Assembly (NCBI RefSeq): GCF_002831585.1 | Contig: NZ_CP025113.1 | Location: forward strand, 6,463,001 to 6,527,000 | Direction of reading: 5' to 3' | Length of the DNA stretch: 64,000 bases | DNA from: Bradyrhizobium sp. SK17 | GTDB taxonomy: Bacteria; Pseudomonadota; Alphaproteobacteria; Rhizobiales; Xanthobacteraceae | Made by a program: the position numbers and the translations under genes | In this document: piece after piece, positions 8,460 to 16,481 of the stretch | How positions within the stretch are numbered: the first letter of the stretch is position 1 | How the letters are laid out: each line of letters starts with the position of its first letter | The notes under the pieces: generated by a model | Told to the model about the DNA's origin: nothing | Seen by the model: only the letters and a program-made list of their open reading frames with translations | Database searches by the model: none

Positions 8460-8894
8460 TTAGTGAACGAGCCCCCGCGGCGCCCGCGGGCCCTTCGCGG
8501 CTGGCGAAGGCGCGGCGGGTGTTGCGGCCGCGGGAGTATCCGGCGGGGCTTCATGGCACTTGTTCTTGCGCCAGGCCTCTTCCGCGAGCTTCTGCTGGGC
8601 GTGGATCGAGATCAGTTCGTTGCGATAGACCATCTCGGAGACCACGGTACCGCCCACGCCGGTCTGCGCCTTGGCCATCAGCTTTTCCTGATCCGTCGCG
8701 CGGGCCGCGAGGCCCGTGCGCTCGGTCTGGAGCTGCTTGCAATCATAGAGGTCGTATCTGGCGGGATCGGCGAATGCCGACGGCATGCTGTCGCCGATCT
8801 GTGCACAGCCGGAAACGGCCGCAGCGGAAGCGAGCAGCACAATGACGGCGGCCGCGCGCGACAGCTTCGGGCGGCGTGGGAGACGAACAAACAT
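8460..8894 (-). CDS. Probable lipoprotein, small, unknown function
   Basis: 144 residues. A basic N-terminus (FVRLPRRPKLSR) is followed by a hydrophobic stretch and the lipobox AAVSGC, giving a mature protein that starts at Cys30. The mature part is helical and charged, with a Cys at DLYDCKQLQTE and another near the C-terminus (RKNKCHEAP), and ends in a Pro/Ala-rich tail (PPDTPAAATPAAPSPAAKG). Related short lipoproteins are common in bradyrhizobia and have no assigned role. It converges with the monooxygenase gene. Confidence 0.8.
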   Translation of the reverse strand: MFVRLPRRPKLSRAAAVIVLLASAAAVSGCAQIGDSMPSAFADPARYDLYDCKQLQTERTGLAARATDQEKLMAKAQTGVGGTVVSEMVYRNELISIHAQQKLAEEAWRKNKCHEAPPDTPAAATPAAPSPAAKGPRAPRGLVH

Positions 8895-8930
8895 TCAGCG
8901 TTCTTAGTCCGACAGTGTTGAGATTGGCTA

Positions 8931-8980
8931 AAGCAGCCGCCGGTGTCCGGATTGAGGCCCAATCGCGGCGGCGGCTGCTT
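8931..8980. repeat. Long GC-rich inverted repeat
   Basis: Perfect 12-bp arms (AAGCAGCCGCCG at 8931-8942 and its complement at 8969-8980) enclose a second inner stem, GATTG / CAATC. The lipoprotein start is 36 bp to the left, so in that orientation it would be a leader hairpin. No T-run follows on either side, so a simple intrinsic terminator is not supported. The rest of the 8895-9171 intergenic stretch shows nothing else that I can identify. Confidence 0.7.
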
Positions 8981-9171
8981 ATCCCAATGCGGCGAGCTCA
9001 AGGCAAATGGAATTGCGGGCCACTTCAGGGACGTGTCGGACGCCAGCGCCATTCACATCGGTAAAAAAAGCCACAGGAAGGAAGTGGTGAGAACCGCAAG
9101 GATGAGCCAGCGCCGCCGCGGCCAAGAGGCGTCTCCGTAACCACGCCTACGACAACTGAGACGAATTGCCG

Positions 9172-9200
9172 TTCAAATACAGTGTTGTTCATGTTATGAT
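9172..9200 (+). promoter_or_regulatory. Candidate sigma-70 promoter of the fic module
   Basis: TTCAAA at 9172-9177 and TATGAT at 9195-9200 are separated by 17 bp. The -10 box is nearly consensus and the -35 box is weak. A start about 7 bp downstream would fall at or next to the antitoxin ATG at 9207, predicting a leaderless transcript. No Shine-Dalgarno sequence is seen before that ATG, which fits. Confidence 0.45.
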
Positions 9201-9206
9201 TCAGCT

Positions 9207-9401
9207 ATGTCGAAGATCAACAAAACACCGCGAACGAAGAGCAAGGGGTTGATCATAGGCCGCAAAGGCTTCGAGAAGATAAGCGCCGTTGAAGGCATCC
9301 GAATGTCTCGTGAGATGAAAGCGACCTTCAAGAGCTTCGACAAGACCGCGGCTTCAGCCGAGGCCCGCCGATACGCGATCGTTAAGAAATACGGAAAATA
9401 G
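9207..9401 (+). CDS. Fic-associated antitoxin (VbhA/YhfG-like, class I)
   Basis: A 64-residue basic protein directly upstream of the fic gene (7-bp gap). FEKISAVEGIRMS resembles the inhibitory helix of class I Fic antitoxins, whose motif is [S/T]xxxE[G/N]. The Glu30-Gly31 pair is present, but the position four residues before Glu is Ile, with a Ser one place later. The C-terminus (AEARRYAIVKKYGK) matches the typical tail of these small proteins. In the family, the Glu occupies the ATP gamma-phosphate site of Fic and blocks AMP transfer. The assignment rests on the EG motif, size and gene order. The codon use is less GC-rich than that of neighbours, which may indicate transfer. Confidence 0.75.
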   Translation: MSKINKTPRTKSKGLIIGRKGFEKISAVEGIRMSREMKATFKSFDKTAASAEARRYAIVKKYGK

Positions 9402-9408
9402 CGCTCTC

Positions 9409-9987
9409 GTGCCGCCGTATGATGCCGTCGACGACCACTACTGTTATCCCGGCACCAAGGTCCTCAAGAACCTCAGAAACCTGAAAAGTCAGGCCGCGCT
9501 CACCCGGTTCGAGACCGCCATCACAGCCCAACGATTCGATGAACCGATGCCGACTGGCCTGCTTAGTGTCCGGCATTACCGGGCCGTCCATCATCACCTC
9601 TTCCAAGATGTCTACGCCTGGGCCGGCAAGAACCGCACTCTGCGGATGAGCAGGGAGGGAAACGCGTTCTGCTATCCCGAATACATTGATGGCCAGCTGA
9701 AGCAAACCTTCGCCAAGCTTCGGCGCGATCAGTATCTCCGCGACCTCTCCGCGGATGACTTCGCCATCCAGGCAGCTGAGTTCCTGAGTATGCTCAACGC
9801 CATTCACGTATTTCGTGATGGCAATGGGCGGGCCCAGCTCGCCTTCATGGCTCTTATCGGAGCGAAGGCCGGCCATCCTCTGCATCTGGAACGGCTAAAT
9901 CCCGCCAATTTCCTGCGGGCCATGATCAGGAGCTTTCACGGCGACAACGGCCAGCTCATCCGGGAATTACGGCGCCTCATCGATTAG
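9409..9987 (+). CDS. Fic/DOC family adenylyltransferase toxin
   Basis: 192 residues, GTG start. The Fic core motif is at residues 133-141, HVFRDGNGR, matching HxFx(D/E)GNGR. His133 is the catalytic base and Asp137 the Mg2+ ligand by family analogy. The second Arg of the canonical GNGRxxR is Leu144. LLSVRHYRAVHHHLFQDVYAWAG (about residues 58-80) is the typical upstream helix-and-flap segment. Family members transfer AMP to a Tyr, Thr or Ser of a target protein; the target here is unknown. It is paired with the small antitoxin gene upstream. The start overlaps no other frame of interest. Confidence 0.92.
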   Translation: MPPYDAVDDHYCYPGTKVLKNLRNLKSQAALTRFETAITAQRFDEPMPTGLLSVRHYRAVHHHLFQDVYAWAGKNRTLRMSREGNAFCYPEYIDGQLKQTFAKLRRDQYLRDLSADDFAIQAAEFLSMLNAIHVFRDGNGRAQLAFMALIGAKAGHPLHLERLNPANFLRAMIRSFHGDNGQLIRELRRLID

Positions 9988-10076
9988 ATCAATCTTTGCT
10001 GGCTGATAGAGCGGTAGATGAATTGGACCGTATTCCCTTTGCTGGAACGCCGTTTGCGCCTTATAGATGGACTGAT

Positions 10077-10370
10077 GCGGGCGTGGCGGAACTGGTAGAC
10101 GCATCGGACTTAAACCATTGAGTGCCCTTGGGGAAACCCTCGGTGCAGAACTGCTCAAAGTCGGGGAAACCTTCACTGGCAATCCCGAGCCAAGCCTCCG
10201 CCAGGAGGAAGGTGTAGAGACTAGACGGGCAGCACCTACAGCGGACATCGCCAGGGTGAAGGGATAGTCCAGACCACGAACGCCGGAACGGCGGCGGCGA
10301 AAGCCGAAGTGGTACGAAAATCCGTGGGGCCGCAAGGCCTGTGCCGGTTCGAGTCCGGCCGCCCGCACCA
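10077..10370 (+). tRNA. tRNA-Leu(UAA), split by a group I intron
   Basis: Exons 10077-10111 and 10317-10370. The acceptor stem is perfect (GCGGGCG with CGCCCGC at 10360-10366), followed by discriminator A and an encoded CCA. The D-arm is 10086-10102. The anticodon loop is rebuilt by joining CTT (10109-10111) to AAAA (10317-10320), giving anticodon UAA. The variable arm is long, as in class II tRNAs, with a GGCC/GGCC stem. The T-arm is GCCGG-TTCGAGT-CCGGC (10343-10359). Base pair 27-43 is a T-T mismatch, the only irregularity. The insertion point, between U34 and A35, is that of the cyanobacterial and plastid tRNA-Leu introns. Confidence 0.93.
10112..10316 (+). ncRNA. Group I self-splicing intron (205 nt, no ORF)
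   Basis: Conserved core elements appear in order: P (AAGTCGGGGAAACCT), Q (CAATCCCGAGCCAAGCC), R (GTAGAGACTAGACGGGCAGC) and S (AAGGGATAGTCCAGACC). P1 forms between exon ACTT (10108-10111) and GAGT (10120-10123), with the required U-G wobble at the 5' splice site. P4 is TCGGG/CCCGA, P7 is GACTA (10219-10223) with TAGTC (10265-10269), P8 is CACC/GGTG, and P9 is ACCAC/GTGGT near the 3' end. The intron ends in G10316. The size and core resemble subgroup IC3. There is no homing endonuclease. Confidence 0.92.
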
Positions 10371-10420
10371 CGCACGCGACTGCCATGTCGCGCGGTCAAC
10401 ATGGATACGCCGGGATCGCA

Positions 10421-12235
10421 TCATCGCGTGAGGTCGCTGCTTTCCGGCATCAAAGACGTATCAGCCATTGGCGTCAGCACCGCCCGTAGCCGGATCGGCT
10501 TGATCGGCTTGCGCAGGACGGGGATTCCAAGGGCCTTCGCTCCGTCCGACAAGACGGTACTGTCAATGTCGCCGGTCATCAGCACCGCTCTGATCGCGGC
10601 GCCGAACTCCACGCGAATGCGGTCGATCACGGCGAGGCCATCGTCCTGGCCGCCGAGCCGGTAATCGACCAGCAGGATCACCGCGCGCGGGTCGTCGCTT
10701 GCGCGCAGGCAATCGATCGCCTGCTCGGCCGATCGGCAGGACATTGCCGACCAGCCCCAGCTTCGCAGCAATCGTTCAAGCGAGTCGCAAATGAAGTCGT
10801 CGTCGTCGACGATGACGACATGCGAGGACTGGCCGGCCGACGAGACGCGAACCTCACCGCCCTCATCCGCCGCGCTGGCGGCGGCAGCAATGGCAACCGT
10901 CAGCCGGAAACTGGAGCCGCGACCGACGGTCGACCTGACCTGAAGCGGCCAATGCAGTCCCGCGCAGATCCTGCGCACGATCGCAAGGCCGAGGCCAAAG
11001 CCGTGTTCCGGCGCCCGCTCCTTGTTGTGGATCTGATAATATTCCTTGAAGATGTCGTCGTGGTGGGCCTCGGGAATTCCCGGGCCGGTATCCAGCACCC
11101 AGATGTCGGCAACGGCTCCCCTGCGCCGCGCACCCAGCAATATCCGGCCACGGGACGTGAACTTGACCGCATTGGAGAGCAGGTTGCTCAAGACCCGCTG
11201 GAGCAGCGCGGGGTCGACGCTGACCCAGATCGCGGTCGGCATCACCGTCAGTTGAAGGTTCTTGAGTTCGGCCTCCGGGTAAGCCGCCATCGCCGAACGC
11301 TCGAACGCGGCCTGAAGCGGTGTGGCAACCGATTTCGAGTTCGCGATCGCGGCTTCGATCCCCGCCACGCCGAGGATCGCGTTGAACTGGCGGTTCAGAT
11401 TGTCGACGCAGTCTTCCACCCGGTCGACGATCTGGGTCAGTTCGGGATCGGCGCGAGAGTCCCGCAGCTTCGTCGAGGCGATCGATGCGTAGAACTCCAG
11501 GGCCTGCAACGGCTGCCGGAGGTCATGCCCTGCCGCCGTGAAGAAGCGCGTCCTCTCCGCGAGCGTATCGGAGACCAGCCTGGTCTGCTGCTTCTGCAGA
11601 TCCAGTATCGCGGCGAGTTCGAGCTGCCCCGCGATCGAGCGTTCGCTGTTGCGCCGGCCGACCGCACCGACGAAGCAGATGAAGGGCACCGACAGCGCCA
11701 ACAGCAATGCAGCAAGGTGCGCTGCCGGTTCCGGTTGAAGCGCCAACCATATCGAAGGCGGGGCAACACCGCACACGACGGTCGCCACCAGGCCTGGGAA
11801 GAAAGGGCCGGCGGTGTAAGCGGAAGCGGCGAGCAGGCTGATCAAGCCCCAGAACGGGATCATGACGGAAGCGATCGTCGCCTGCTTGTAGAGCAGGATC
11901 GGGCCCAATCCCCACGCCGCGCCGCGCGCACCCGACGCAATGGCCCGCGCCCAGCCCCACCCAAGCAACTCCGCGTCGGGCGGATTGCGCGAATGGAACA
12001 GCCGGTCCAGCGTCGTGAGGAAGGCGTCGGAAGCCGCAACGGCCGATAACCACAACAGCGGCCGCTGCCCGCTATCAACACCGACGAACAAAACGCACAG
12101 CCCGATGATGAGGACCGCTCCAAGCGTGGAGGACCCCACGACGAAGCGCCTGCTGGTGTGCGCGCGGTACAGCGCCCTGATGCGACCGTAGCCGATCTCG
12201 TCGCGATGGTCGCTGCGCCGAAATTGGTAGGTCAG
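10421..12235 (-). CDS. Hybrid sensor histidine kinase / response regulator
   Basis: About 604 residues. The N-terminal third has five or six membrane helices (LGAVLIIGLCVLFVG through LALSVPFICFVGAVG). The H-box is FFTAAGHDLRQPLQALEF, with the phospho-accepting His. The HATPase follows: N-box RVLSNLLSNAVKF, G1 DTGPGIPEAH, G2 HGFGLGLAIV. A C-terminal REC domain has IVDDDDF, phospho-acceptor LLVDYRLGG and KP switch LRKPIKPI. The frame is open to 12610, but the extra 125 codons lie antisense-like within the upstream regulator and lack hydrophobic or domain character. No ATG or TTG lies at the domain boundary: CTG 12235 (overlapping the regulator stop) or an internal GTG near TM1 are the options. 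It forms a two-gene unit with the LuxR regulator. Confidence 0.88.
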   Translation of the reverse strand: MTYQFRRSDHRDEIGYGRIRALYRAHTSRRFVVGSSTLGAVLIIGLCVLFVGVDSGQRPLLWLSAVAASDAFLTTLDRLFHSRNPPDAELLGWGWARAIASGARGAAWGLGPILLYKQATIASVMIPFWGLISLLAASAYTAGPFFPGLVATVVCGVAPPSIWLALQPEPAAHLAALLLALSVPFICFVGAVGRRNSERSIAGQLELAAILDLQKQQTRLVSDTLAERTRFFTAAGHDLRQPLQALEFYASIASTKLRDSRADPELTQIVDRVEDCVDNLNRQFNAILGVAGIEAAIANSKSVATPLQAAFERSAMAAYPEAELKNLQLTVMPTAIWVSVDPALLQRVLSNLLSNAVKFTSRGRILLGARRRGAVADIWVLDTGPGIPEAHHDDIFKEYYQIHNKERAPEHGFGLGLAIVRRICAGLHWPLQVRSTVGRGSSFRLTVAIAAAASAADEGGEVRVSSAGQSSHVVIVDDDDFICDSLERLLRSWGWSAMSCRSAEQAIDCLRASDDPRAVILLVDYRLGGQDDGLAVIDRIRVEFGAAIRAVLMTGDIDSTVLSDGAKALGIPVLRKPIKPIRLRAVLTPMADTSLMPESSDLTR

Positions 12236-12828
12236 ATCAGACCGCTCTGGATCGCTTTCGCGACTGCCGCCGTTCGATTGTTCGCGTCGAGACGAATGAA
12301 GATCTGTCGCCAATGCATCCTCACCGTATTCTCTGAGATCTTTAGTCGATCGGCGATCTGCTTGTCGCTTTGACCGTCGCGCGCGAGCGTCACGACTTCC
12401 CATTGCCGCGCGGGCAGGACATCGAGCGGAGCGGATTGCGCCTCGAGGTCGAACACGATCTGACCATCGAAGATCCTGCCGATGGCGTCCTGGAGCGAAT
12501 TCGCGCTGCGCTCCTTTGACAGGCACGCAACTCCGCCCAACTGCCTCATCCTGATCGCAACCTCCGGCGTCAGGTCGGCGCAAAGCAATCCAATGGCAAC
12601 GTCCGGCCACTGCCGGCGCACGTCCTGCAACAGCGAGATGCCGTCTCCGTCGGACAGCCGCCGATCGGCAAGGACGAAGTCGATATCGCGATTGTCATTG
12701 AGCAGTTCGAGCGCTGCCGCGTATCCCGAGGCCGTACAGACCGTCAGACCCGGCTCGATCTCCGCGAGCAGGCGCTGCAAGCCATCGCGATAGATTGGAT
12801 GATCGTCGACGAAGAGTATCGTGGGCAT
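12232..12828 (-). CDS. LuxR/NarL-family response regulator
   Basis: 198 residues from the ATG at 12828, MPTILFVDDHPIYRDGLQRLL, which puts the acidic pocket (DD) at the normal place; a longer frame to 12930 adds a non-REC leader. The receiver phosphorylation site is in FVLADRRLSDGDG, and Ser-Lys in ACLSKERS is the switch Lys. The C-terminal GerE helix-turn-helix is LPARQWEVVTLARDGQSDKQIADRLKISENTVRMHW. It overlaps or abuts the hybrid kinase gene (stop at 12232-12234), so the pair is probably translationally coupled. It faces away from the PEP-CTERM gene, a possible target. Confidence 0.92.
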   Translation of the reverse strand: MPTILFVDDHPIYRDGLQRLLAEIEPGLTVCTASGYAAALELLNDNRDIDFVLADRRLSDGDGISLLQDVRRQWPDVAIGLLCADLTPEVAIRMRQLGGVACLSKERSANSLQDAIGRIFDGQIVFDLEAQSAPLDVLPARQWEVVTLARDGQSDKQIADRLKISENTVRMHWRQIFIRLDANNRTAAVAKAIQSGLI

Positions 12829-13091
12829 GGAACATCCCGGGGTCGACGTCGGCGCTCGCCTGCATCTCCGACGCTTGAAGTCGATACCTGCTGTTTTCGG
12901 TAGGTTGACGTCAATGCACCGATTATTCAAATTAAATTCGAAATTAACCCGATCCTATTCTCGTGATTTTTTCTGCGGACGTTGGCACTGCATTGCAGGC
13001 TCAGCGCGGCTGCCGACGACTCTCAATTGCAAACCCGATGCGGAAGCAACGAGCACGGCCCCGATATTCAATCATGGTGGGAGACATTTTC

Positions 13092-13886
13092 ATGAAGAAG
13101 ATATTCGTCGTGAAGAAGATTTTTGTCATCAGGACATTTGGAGCGATCGTGGCATCCACGCTGCTCGGGGCCGCAGCGGCGGATGCCTCGCCGTTTTCCG
13201 ACCAGTTCAACGGCACAACGCTCAACCCCGGCTGGACGGTGACATCTCCGAACCCGGCGTCGAGCGTCGCCCTCGACGGATCCGGTCATCTGGTGATCAC
13301 CGCCTCCTATCAGAATGGCGGCTCCGATCTATTCACGGGCAGCAATTACAATGCGCCCGTCATCCTGCAATCCGTCGATCCCAACGCGAACTACACGATC
13401 ACGACATCGCTGTCGTTCAACCCGACCAACAACTATCAGGGCGCGGGCATCCTGCTTGCGACGACGACAAGTCCGTTCACGAGCGCTCTTCAGTTCAATC
13501 GGATCGTCGAACGAGCGTTCTATCCCAATGGCGGCGGAAGCATCGTCGAAGGCGCCGGCGGCTCGAACGCCTATTCGAGCGGCACGATCTACCTCGAAGT
13601 CTCCAAGGTCGGGAACGTCTACACATCCGCTTACAGCAGCAACGGAATCAACTGGACGACGCTGGGGTCTGAAACAAACACCACGGCCTACACCGAGATC
13701 GGCCTGTTCACGCTCCGTCAGCCCTGGGACGGCGTAGCACTCGATTCAGTGGCTTCGTTCGACTCGTTCAACGTCACCAGCGCCGTTCCCGAGCCTTCTA
13801 CCTGGGCGATGATGATCCTCGGTCTGTGCGGCCTCGGTTTGCTTGCCGCACGACGCAGGCAGCCGATCGGCATCGCCGCCGACTGA
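13092..13886 (+). CDS. PEP-CTERM sorting-signal exported protein
   Basis: 264 residues from ATG 13092 (GGGAG upstream). The signal peptide is MKKIFVVKKIFVIRTFGAIV followed by ASTLLGAAAADA. The mature domain is a beta-rich, concanavalin-A/DUF1349-like fold (DQFNGTTLNPGWTVTSPN ... DSFNVTSA), of the type that binds carbohydrate. The C-terminus is a full PEP-CTERM signal: VPEPSTWAMMILGLCGLGLLAARRR. Such proteins are exported, processed by exosortase/EpsH and linked to exopolysaccharide or biofilm. No exosortase gene is in this window. The upstream two-component pair is divergent and could control it. Confidence 0.9.
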   Translation: MKKIFVVKKIFVIRTFGAIVASTLLGAAAADASPFSDQFNGTTLNPGWTVTSPNPASSVALDGSGHLVITASYQNGGSDLFTGSNYNAPVILQSVDPNANYTITTSLSFNPTNNYQGAGILLATTTSPFTSALQFNRIVERAFYPNGGGSIVEGAGGSNAYSSGTIYLEVSKVGNVYTSAYSSNGINWTTLGSETNTTAYTEIGLFTLRQPWDGVALDSVASFDSFNVTSAVPEPSTWAMMILGLCGLGLLAARRRQPIGIAAD

Positions 13887-13910
13887 CATCGCCGCTGCAA
13901 GTCAGACAAG

Positions 13911-13930
13911 CCCCGCCGGATTCGGCGGGG
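13911..13930 (+). terminator. Hairpin after the PEP-CTERM gene
   Basis: CCCCGCCG-GATT-CGGCGGGG, an 8-bp perfect GC stem with a 4-nt loop, 25 bp after the PEP-CTERM stop. No T-run follows, so it is either a weak terminator or an mRNA 3'-end stabiliser. Confidence 0.55.
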
Positions 13931-14015
13931 TCACGGCTTTGCCGTGTCGTCGGCACGAATGTGGCTCGTTCGCTGCCGGCGCCGATTGGGGGACGCGCAC
14001 GGACGCCTCGGGCGC

Positions 14016-14303
14016 CTATGCGAACCCCAGTCCGAGCCGCCTCTCCCGCTTCCAGATTACATGGCACGCATGCCGCTCGCCGTCGATGGCGAGGTCGAAA
14101 TGGTCGGGAAACCACAGCGGCGAATTCACTTCGATGCAGGCGCCATGGGGCGAGAGATTTCGGACCGTGCAGGGAATCGTCGTGCTGCCGAACTCGATCG
14201 CGCCGGACTTGAAGACGCGGCGGCGAGCGTCGGCACGCCGATCGTTGGTCGGCAATGCCTGTTGTGTGCTGGCTGATGTGGGCCTGTGATGGTCGTCGGC
14301 CAT
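14016..14303 (-). CDS. PilZ domain protein
   Basis: 95 residues: a short N-terminal tail, then DRRADARRRVFKSGAIEF containing the RxxxR c-di-GMP-binding arginines, then NLSPHGACIEV with the (D/N)xSxxG motif, and a closing IWKRERRLGLGFA beta-strand. This is a stand-alone PilZ domain. In the family it binds cyclic di-GMP. It is convergent with the PEP-CTERM gene, which is interesting since c-di-GMP usually controls surface polysaccharide. No partner gene adjoins it. The 14304-14528 stretch upstream shows no recognisable gene. Confidence 0.88.
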   Translation of the reverse strand: MADDHHRPTSASTQQALPTNDRRADARRRVFKSGAIEFGSTTIPCTVRNLSPHGACIEVNSPLWFPDHFDLAIDGERHACHVIWKRERRLGLGFA

Positions 14304-14528
14304 GACCCTGTCACGTCACGGTAGGTACTTGAGTTGCGGTGAAGTTACGACGCAATGCTAACGAGAACCTTAAGACTGGCCTCATTGATTTGGCATGCCA
14401 GGAGGTCGCCGCGATCTGAGCGGGTACTTGCGGTATCGCGATGCCTAGATCACCTCATCGTGTTCTCCGGCGACGCCGATTCAACCTGACCTCATCGCGC
14501 GGCCGGCGAACGACGTCGCCAAAGAAAA

Positions 14529-14552
14529 ATGGCCGGGGCGACGCCCGGCCAT
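14529..14552 (-). terminator. Rho-independent terminator of the solute-binding-protein gene
   Basis: A 9-bp stem (ATGGCCGGG with its complement) and 6-nt loop, followed on the minus strand by ATTTTTCTTT (14521-14530). It lies 22 bp past the stop of the gene at 14575, in its direction of transcription. Confidence 0.8.
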
Positions 14553-14574
14553 TCGTGTTCGTGAAGCCACAAGC

Positions 14575-16194
14575 CTATTCGGACTTGTCGATATTCCAGA
14601 AGATCGGCGTCGCCGGGCCGTCAAGCACGCCGGACAGCGACTTCCGCCACGCGCTCGGGCCCTGATACTGACCGAGCGGAATGTAGATGACCTGGTCGTA
14701 GGCCTCCTTCTGGATATCCGCCGCGATCTTCTTCTGATCGTCGAGCGACGTCGCGCGGACGAAGGCATCCTTCAGCTGTTCGATCTTCGGATCGTCGGCC
14801 CAGCCGAACCATCCGCCATTCTTGCCCTGGCCGCCGATCGAGAGATTGGCGATCGGGTTGGAGACGTCGGCGCTGACCCAGTTGGTGAAGAACATATTCC
14901 AGCCGCCGTCCTTCGGAGGCTTCTGGCTGGCGCGGCGGGTCACGACGGTCTGCCAGTCGGTCGCTTGCAGGTCGACCTTGAAGCCGGCGTCACGCAGCTG
15001 CTGCGCGACGACGACGGGCTGCGCCTTGAGCGTGGTGACATCGCCGGGCGCCATGATGACGACCGGCGTGCCGTCATAGCCGGACTCGGCGAGCGCCTTC
15101 TTGGCCGCAGCCATGTCGCCGCCCTTCAACAACGTCTCGCCGCCGACATTGGTCGCGAACGGCGTATCGCAGATGAAGAAGGCGACGCAGGTCTTGTAAT
15201 ATTTGGGATTGCCGACCAGCGCGTCGAGCACCTGCTTCTGGTTGATCGCCATCAGCGCCGCCTGGCGAACCTTGATGTTGTCGAACGGCGGATAGAGGAA
15301 GTTCATGCGGCCGAGCGTCTGGAAGCCGAACTTGTTCAGCGTCTCGACCTTGAGGTCCTTGTCGCCTTCGAGGATCGGCAACATGTCGAACGACGGGTTC
15401 TCCAGGAAATCGATGTCGCCGGACTGCAACGCATTCATCGCGGTCTGGGCATCGGCCATGGTGACCCACTCGACGCGGTCGACCTTCACGACCTTGCCGC
15501 CCGCGGTCCAGCTCGCCGGCTCCTTGCGCGGCACGTAGTCCTTGTTCTTGACGTAGACCGCCTTCACGCCCGGCTGGAATTCCGCCTGGACGAATTTGAA
15601 CGGGCCCGAGCCGATCTGCTCCGGAATCGGCTTGTCCGGTGGCGTTTCGGCCAATCGCTTCGGCATCATGAAGGCGACACGCGACGACGGCTTGCCGATC
15701 GAATCCAGCACCAGGCCGTAGGGCTCCTTCAGCTTCAGCGTGATCGTCTTCGCATCGGTGGCCTCGAGGCTCGCCGTGAAGTCCATGAGCTTCTGGCCCA
15801 TGCCGTCGACCTTGGCCCAGCGCTTCAGCGAAGCGACGCAGTCCTCGGCGGTCACCGGCGTGCCGTCATGCCACTTCAGCCCGTCGCGCAGCGTGAACGT
15901 GTAGGTGAGCTTGTCGTCGGACACCTTCCAGTCCGCCATCTGCGGCTGGATCTTGAAGTTGGAGTCGGTCGCCACCAGCGTGTCGTAGACCATGTAGCCA
16001 TGGTCTCGCGTGATGTAAGCCGTGGTCAGGATCGGATCGATGACGCGCAGATCCGAATGCATCACCGCGGTGATGGTCTTGTCCGCGGCCATGGCCTGTT
16101 GCGTAAACGATAGTTGCTGCGGCGCGAACGACAGCGCGACCGCCGTCAACGCCGCCGCGAACGTGCGGCGCTTCCAACGCGAGATAGGGAACAT
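14575..16194 (-). CDS. ABC transporter substrate-binding protein, peptide/nickel family (SBP_bac_5)
   Basis: 539 residues. Signal peptide MFPISRWKRRTFAAALTAVALSF ... TQQAMAADK. The mature protein shows the SBP_bac_5 hallmarks: TYTFTLRDGLKWHDGTPVTAEDC, IGSGPFKFVQAEFQPG, and DNIKVRQAALMAINQKQV near residue 300. It captures oligopeptides or related amides in the periplasm for an ABC importer. The permease/ATPase genes it probably serves start 5 kb away at 21183 on the other strand; that operon has no binding protein of its own. The divergent M20 hydrolase gene suggests coordinated expression. A terminator follows. Confidence 0.93.
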   Translation of the reverse strand: MFPISRWKRRTFAAALTAVALSFAPQQLSFTQQAMAADKTITAVMHSDLRVIDPILTTAYITRDHGYMVYDTLVATDSNFKIQPQMADWKVSDDKLTYTFTLRDGLKWHDGTPVTAEDCVASLKRWAKVDGMGQKLMDFTASLEATDAKTITLKLKEPYGLVLDSIGKPSSRVAFMMPKRLAETPPDKPIPEQIGSGPFKFVQAEFQPGVKAVYVKNKDYVPRKEPASWTAGGKVVKVDRVEWVTMADAQTAMNALQSGDIDFLENPSFDMLPILEGDKDLKVETLNKFGFQTLGRMNFLYPPFDNIKVRQAALMAINQKQVLDALVGNPKYYKTCVAFFICDTPFATNVGGETLLKGGDMAAAKKALAESGYDGTPVVIMAPGDVTTLKAQPVVVAQQLRDAGFKVDLQATDWQTVVTRRASQKPPKDGGWNMFFTNWVSADVSNPIANLSIGGQGKNGGWFGWADDPKIEQLKDAFVRATSLDDQKKIAADIQKEAYDQVIYIPLGQYQGPSAWRKSLSGVLDGPATPIFWNIDKSE

Positions 16195-16481
16195 GGAATC
16201 TCTCCTGACGTGTAACTGGTCAAAGCCGGCTTATTCGTTATGCACGCGGTTCGTTATTTAGGCGAACTAACATGCTGTATGGCTTGTGAAATCGAGACTT
16301 GCACCAAGCGCAAAGCGCGTCAATCGGTTTCGGGCAGCATCAAACGTATACGAACGAATGAGCGAGAAGCCTGGTGCATTTTGACTTTACAAAGTCGTCG
16401 CCTGAGCTTTTCGTGCGAGACGCATGCGCGCAGGTACGGATAAGCGCAGTCACGCGATCAGAACAACAAGAGAGAAACGAC

